Part shown: one piece after another, positions 60,756 through 64,000 of the stretch
Position numbering within the stretch: position 1 is the stretch's first letter
Layout of the letters: the number at the start of each line of letters is the position of its first letter
Assembly: GCF_022965805.1 (NCBI RefSeq)
Contig: NC_133105.1
Location: 26,573,208-26,637,207, forward strand
Length of the DNA stretch: 64,000 bases
Direction: 5' to 3'
Source of the DNA: Primulina eburnea
Lineage: Eukaryota > Streptophyta > Magnoliopsida > Lamiales > Gesneriaceae
Notes under the pieces: generated by a model
Seen by the model: only the letters and a program-made list of their open reading frames with translations
Told to the model about the DNA's origin: nothing
Database searches by the model: none
Translations under genes and position numbers: made by a program

Positions 60756-61633
60756 ATATAGATTATGATAATAATGTTTATGGAGGTTTAGACGGTTGAC
60801 TTTGCTAGACTGAAGTTGCACATAATCCGAGGATCGACGCTAGTATTCCGCACTAGTTATGATTTATGATTTTAAGTAATGCTAAAGATATTTTTACGTC
60901 TTTTATTTATGCTATGAGAGATTTTTGAGAGATTATAGTATGAGCTATACTTTTCAAATAATGTTTTTAGGTTGGTAAAATGTTTGACAATTTTATGCTT
61001 CAAAATATTTTCCTTTGTATTTTTAAATGTCAGTTGGATGTTTATTTTTAAAATGGTGACAAGATATTTTAAAGTATTTATATATATGTATATTTTTAAT
61101 TATGGAGATTAAGGAGAGAAAAAAATAAATTTCTAGCACGTTTTAAGAAAACGAATAGCAAACGTTTCAAAAATAAATTAGAATTTAATAAATTTATTTT
61201 CATAAAAATATTAATTAACAAGATTACAAATTTATAAAAATTTAATTTAAGATAGGTTTGCATTACAATTTATTTTCTTTAAAATAATTGAAAAGAATAA
61301 AAATATATTAAATTAATTTATAAAAAAATATAATAAAAATTTAAATATTATATTAATTATTAAATTTTCACTAATTTTAATTTTCATATTATATTGAAGA
61401 AGACAATTCAAGTGTATTATAGTCAATATACAATCTTACCATAATCATTATTAAAGAATTATACACTATCACACCTTTTAAAAAGGATATTTAATCACAC
61501 AAATAACATGAATAATGATGGCTTTCAATCATAATCAAGGGCCTGCAGTCTAAATAAAAAATGAACCAAATGCGAGATAAGGGATGATTATTTAATAATC
61601 ATTCACTTATCATGGGTACCAAATATAGCCTTA

Positions 61634-62045
61634 GTAAGTTCCGTCTCTATCAGTAATACTTATGATCGAGCGCGTTAGCGACAAGTGATTGAATGCACAT
61701 TTAGGAAGAGATCAAGTCAGAACTTAATAGTTCCATGTTGGGATCCATCGGCAGCTGCAAAAGAACCAGTCTTCATAATCTTATTAAAATCTGTGCTATA
61801 AATACTTTTCCGAAAAACCTGAAAAAAGGAAAGATTTATAGCAGAAGAAGATGATTAAAGGGTACGTTCGCAATCAGTACTCGAAAGATGGGGGGTATCC
61901 CAAATCAGCTACATCTCCAAAAGAAGAAAATCTTGCTGCTGAAGGGGCATTAGAACTAACGTTGGCTGGATATTTCATCATCTCAAAAATTTGATTTAAG
62001 TTTGATCCAATGCGTCGGTTTCCTACCATTAAAGGGTCATTGTTT
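61634..62045. other. Gene-free stretch right of the TIR element
   Basis: No supported gene. The short minus frame at 61874-62068 shows no family I recognise. Confidence 0.5.
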
Positions 62046-63560
62046 GTTATTTCTTTATCTGTATACATATGTGATCAATATAGATAAAGATCTTGATTAT
62101 ACTTTAATATAGATGAATCGTAATTCGATATTGAAACTCATTTGTAAACACTATATAATCTAAATTCGTTCATAGTCGATTCAGCCGCCTAACACCTGGA
62201 TAAAGGTCGTACCATGTTTCCTGGTAAGGGCATATAGATGTCCAAACACACAGATGGGTAGTCATATGATGATTATATCAAATTGTCCTCCATAGGACTT
62301 TCCAAGTGGTTATCATTCATCGAGAGTATAAGTATGTGGTTGTGATTGTACACCATTAGTCTTTAAGATCTGAGACAACACTGAGGCTTTATATACTAGG
62401 GCTCTACTTGACTCGTTTACCGACTCCAGGAGGGTCAGCAAATGGCGAGATTGGGTACAGTTGTGACGCTTGTAGAAGCCAGTGCATTGTAGTCAGGATT
62501 CATCGCTCACTTACGGGTGTGGATATGTTGTGTGATCTGATGAAATAATAGTGCATGAAATATATGGACGAATTATGAAATGTACGTTAGAGAAGGAGTT
62601 CTCTAATTGTACATGCGATGCCACTATTTATTCTCAAATAAGTGTCATATTGTTAACGAATTCTTATGCAACCCTCGATGAACCAATGGTTGCAGATTCG
62701 ATCGGGATATATGAGATGAAGGTGTTAGAGTAGGTGCCCGTCGAGCCAAGTGTTGGCCGAGTGTTCACAATGAAACTCTATGTATAAGCAATCTTTATTT
62801 TAATAATATTTGATATTATTATTTTGGCACATTTTTATCTGTATACCCATGCTAGTTGCATAGATAAAGCCCTTGAATATAAAAATGGTAGAAAGAATAT
62901 GAGATGCTCATATGATGAGTATCATGAAACTCATATTTGTAATACTGTATATTCTAAACGGTTCCTAGTCGATTCAGCCGCCACTAAGAAGGATATAGGC
63001 CGCTAGAGTTCGAGACTAGTATCTGCGATGTGAGTACAATGTTTCATTGGTAGGGGACATTGTGATGTCCGAACATGCAGATAGGTGCTCCTTGTAGAGT
63101 GCACTGAACAACCCTCCATAAAAGAACTTTCCAAGTGGTTCTCACTTATCGAGTGGAAATGTCCTAGTTTATGGTTGTACAGAATTAGTCCTTATGACCC
63201 GAGACAACATTGAGACTCTATGTGCTAGAATTACACTTTGACTTGTTTACCGACTCTCATGGGGTCATCAGGTGGCAAGGTTGGGTGTTCTGTCGAAACA
63301 CATAGGAGTCGATGCATTGTAGTCGGGGATTCACCGCTTACCTTCGGGTATGGATATCCTATGTGTTTTCATGTGTTAGTAGGTTGAAATCTCTGGCCAG
63401 ATTATGGTTGTAATTATGAAAGGGGTTTCATAGATTACACCATCGATGCAACTACGACATGACACATAGTATCGATTCATTGACAACTCTCGATAAACCA
63501 ATGGTTGTCGAATCGATCGGGATATATGAGTTGAAGGGACCGTACTGTACGCTAACCATA
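62046..63560. repeat. Diverged pair of about 750-bp repeats
   Basis: Unit 1 (about 62046-62732) and unit 2 (about 62825-63541) share ordered blocks: TTTATCTGTATAC, GTCGATTCAGCCGCC, ACTTTCCAAGTGGTT, TTTACCGACTC, GTGCATTGTAGTC-like, and GATCGGGATATATGAG. The copies have drifted strongly. They look like retrotransposon non-coding sequence, probably of a copia element, rather than genes. Confidence 0.75.
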
Positions 63561-63836
63561 ATTGAATGGTTCTTGCAGGCACTATCATTTGATACCTAGG
63601 GAATCATGTAAGCGATGCTGCTAGGCGTTTAACATGATTGGTTGGGTACTATCAGACTTGAGTTCTGACGTTCTTATTATCAAGGAGTTGATAAGTAAGA
63701 ATGGAGCAATTGGGGTATGCTCATATAAGGACATGTTTAGTCCGAATCGCATGGAGATGTGAACCCACGGCTAGTTGTATCAATGAACCATTGAGGGCCA
63801 CACAAGTACTAGCTTTCTAGATCCCGCTTGAGACGT

Positions 63837-64000
63837 AAAAATAGTTCAATGTGTTGAACGGCTTATAAAGGAGTTTATAAGCGTAAGGAAAATTAGAAGT
63901 ATGACTTCTATAAAGGAGAAAATAGTTCAATGTGTTGAACGACTTATAAATGAGTTTATAAGTGTAAAGAAAAATAGAAGTATGACTTCTATGAGAGAAA
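63837..64000. repeat. 81-bp tandem repeat at the window edge
   Basis: ATAGTTCAATGTGTTGAACG starts at 63841 and recurs with one change at 63922, period 81 bp. The second copy runs off the window, so total copy number is unknown. Confidence 0.9.

Larger units (their letters stand above)
46603..61169 (+). repeat. Solo LTR S2 (about 3.3 kb), split by the Athila element
   Basis: Perfect 5-bp duplications aaaat flank it (46598-46602 and 61170-61174). It starts TGTAACGCCCCG, close to the H LTR start, and ends AAACGTTTCA. Parts are 46603-49528 and 60756-61169. It carries the GAGTCTTTAGACTC box at 49487-49500 and a G-rich block with many GGCTCGG phrases (about 47580-48260). No primer site or partner LTR exists, so it is solo. 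Confidence 0.9.
46087..61630. mobile_element. PIF/Harbinger-like (Tourist-type) TIR element, split by nested insertions
   Basis: The left end GGCTCCGTTTGATATG (46087) and the right end, read in reverse, GGCTATATTTGGTACC (61630) form imperfect terminal inverted repeats. Each is bordered by TTA (46084-46086 and 61631-61633), the 3-bp duplication of PIF/Harbinger elements. Without the nested solo LTR the element is about 970 bp, AT-rich, without a transposase, so it is non-autonomous. A block of about 105 bp is repeated at 46271-46376 and 46479-46583. Confidence 0.7.

Overview
This window is nuclear DNA of a flowering plant, almost certainly a eudicot. The evidence is plant-type Ty3/gypsy and Ty1/copia retrotransposons primed by plant initiator-Met and Asp tRNAs, a PIF/Harbinger-type terminal-inverted-repeat element, AT-rich intergenic DNA, and one multi-exon plant CCCH zinc-finger gene. 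Some LTR features remind me of Lamiales genomes, but I cannot prove the species. No rRNA, tRNA, CRISPR or bacterial-type features were seen. Nearly everything is transposable element, stacked in nests.

Layout. (1) 1-11583: a decayed plus-strand chromovirus (gag, protease, RT, RNase H, integrase, chromodomain-like tail, 3' LTR). It is split inside the RT motif by a 5.8-kb minus-strand non-coding LTR element (1847-7666) that still has a 5-bp target duplication. (2) 11584-14053: a 194-bp tandem repeat and a probable copia solo LTR. (3) 14054-35694: a 21.6-kb non-coding LTR element, here called H. It hosts a young minus-strand chromovirus E2 (17365-27475, open gag and pol frames) and a solo LTR (29299-32584). 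(4) 35695-40912: a gene-like relic, a 1.67-kb direct duplication (36653-38322 and 39253-40912), and exactly between the copies a 5'-truncated LTR fragment (38323-39252). (5) 41172-44254: the only cellular gene recognised, a seven-exon five-finger CCCH protein with a one-base frameshift in exon 5. (6) 46087-61630: a four-part nest in which a TIR element is split by a solo LTR, which is split by an Athila-type element (49529-60755) carrying an extra ORF. (7) 61634-64000: a diverged pair of ~750-bp repeats and an 81-bp tandem repeat at the window edge.

How the parts relate. E2, H, the 1847-7666 element and the solo LTRs form a related complex of long-LTR (about 2.8-3.4 kb) elements that share LTR modules. 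Three of them also share a leader with a conserved splice-donor-like sequence. H and the 1847-7666 element share a non-coding internal region and presumably depended on proteins from autonomous relatives such as E2.

The most notable observations are: an intron-like 199-bp interruption between gag and protease in E2 that restores one reading frame if spliced; two truncated LTR insertions flanked by target duplications of abnormal length (24 bp and about 1.67 kb); a GAGTCTTTAGACTC module kept in eight LTRs; and arrays of short palindromes in three unrelated LTR families. I did not find a convincing wholly new gene system. All similarities were judged by eye, without alignment or database search.
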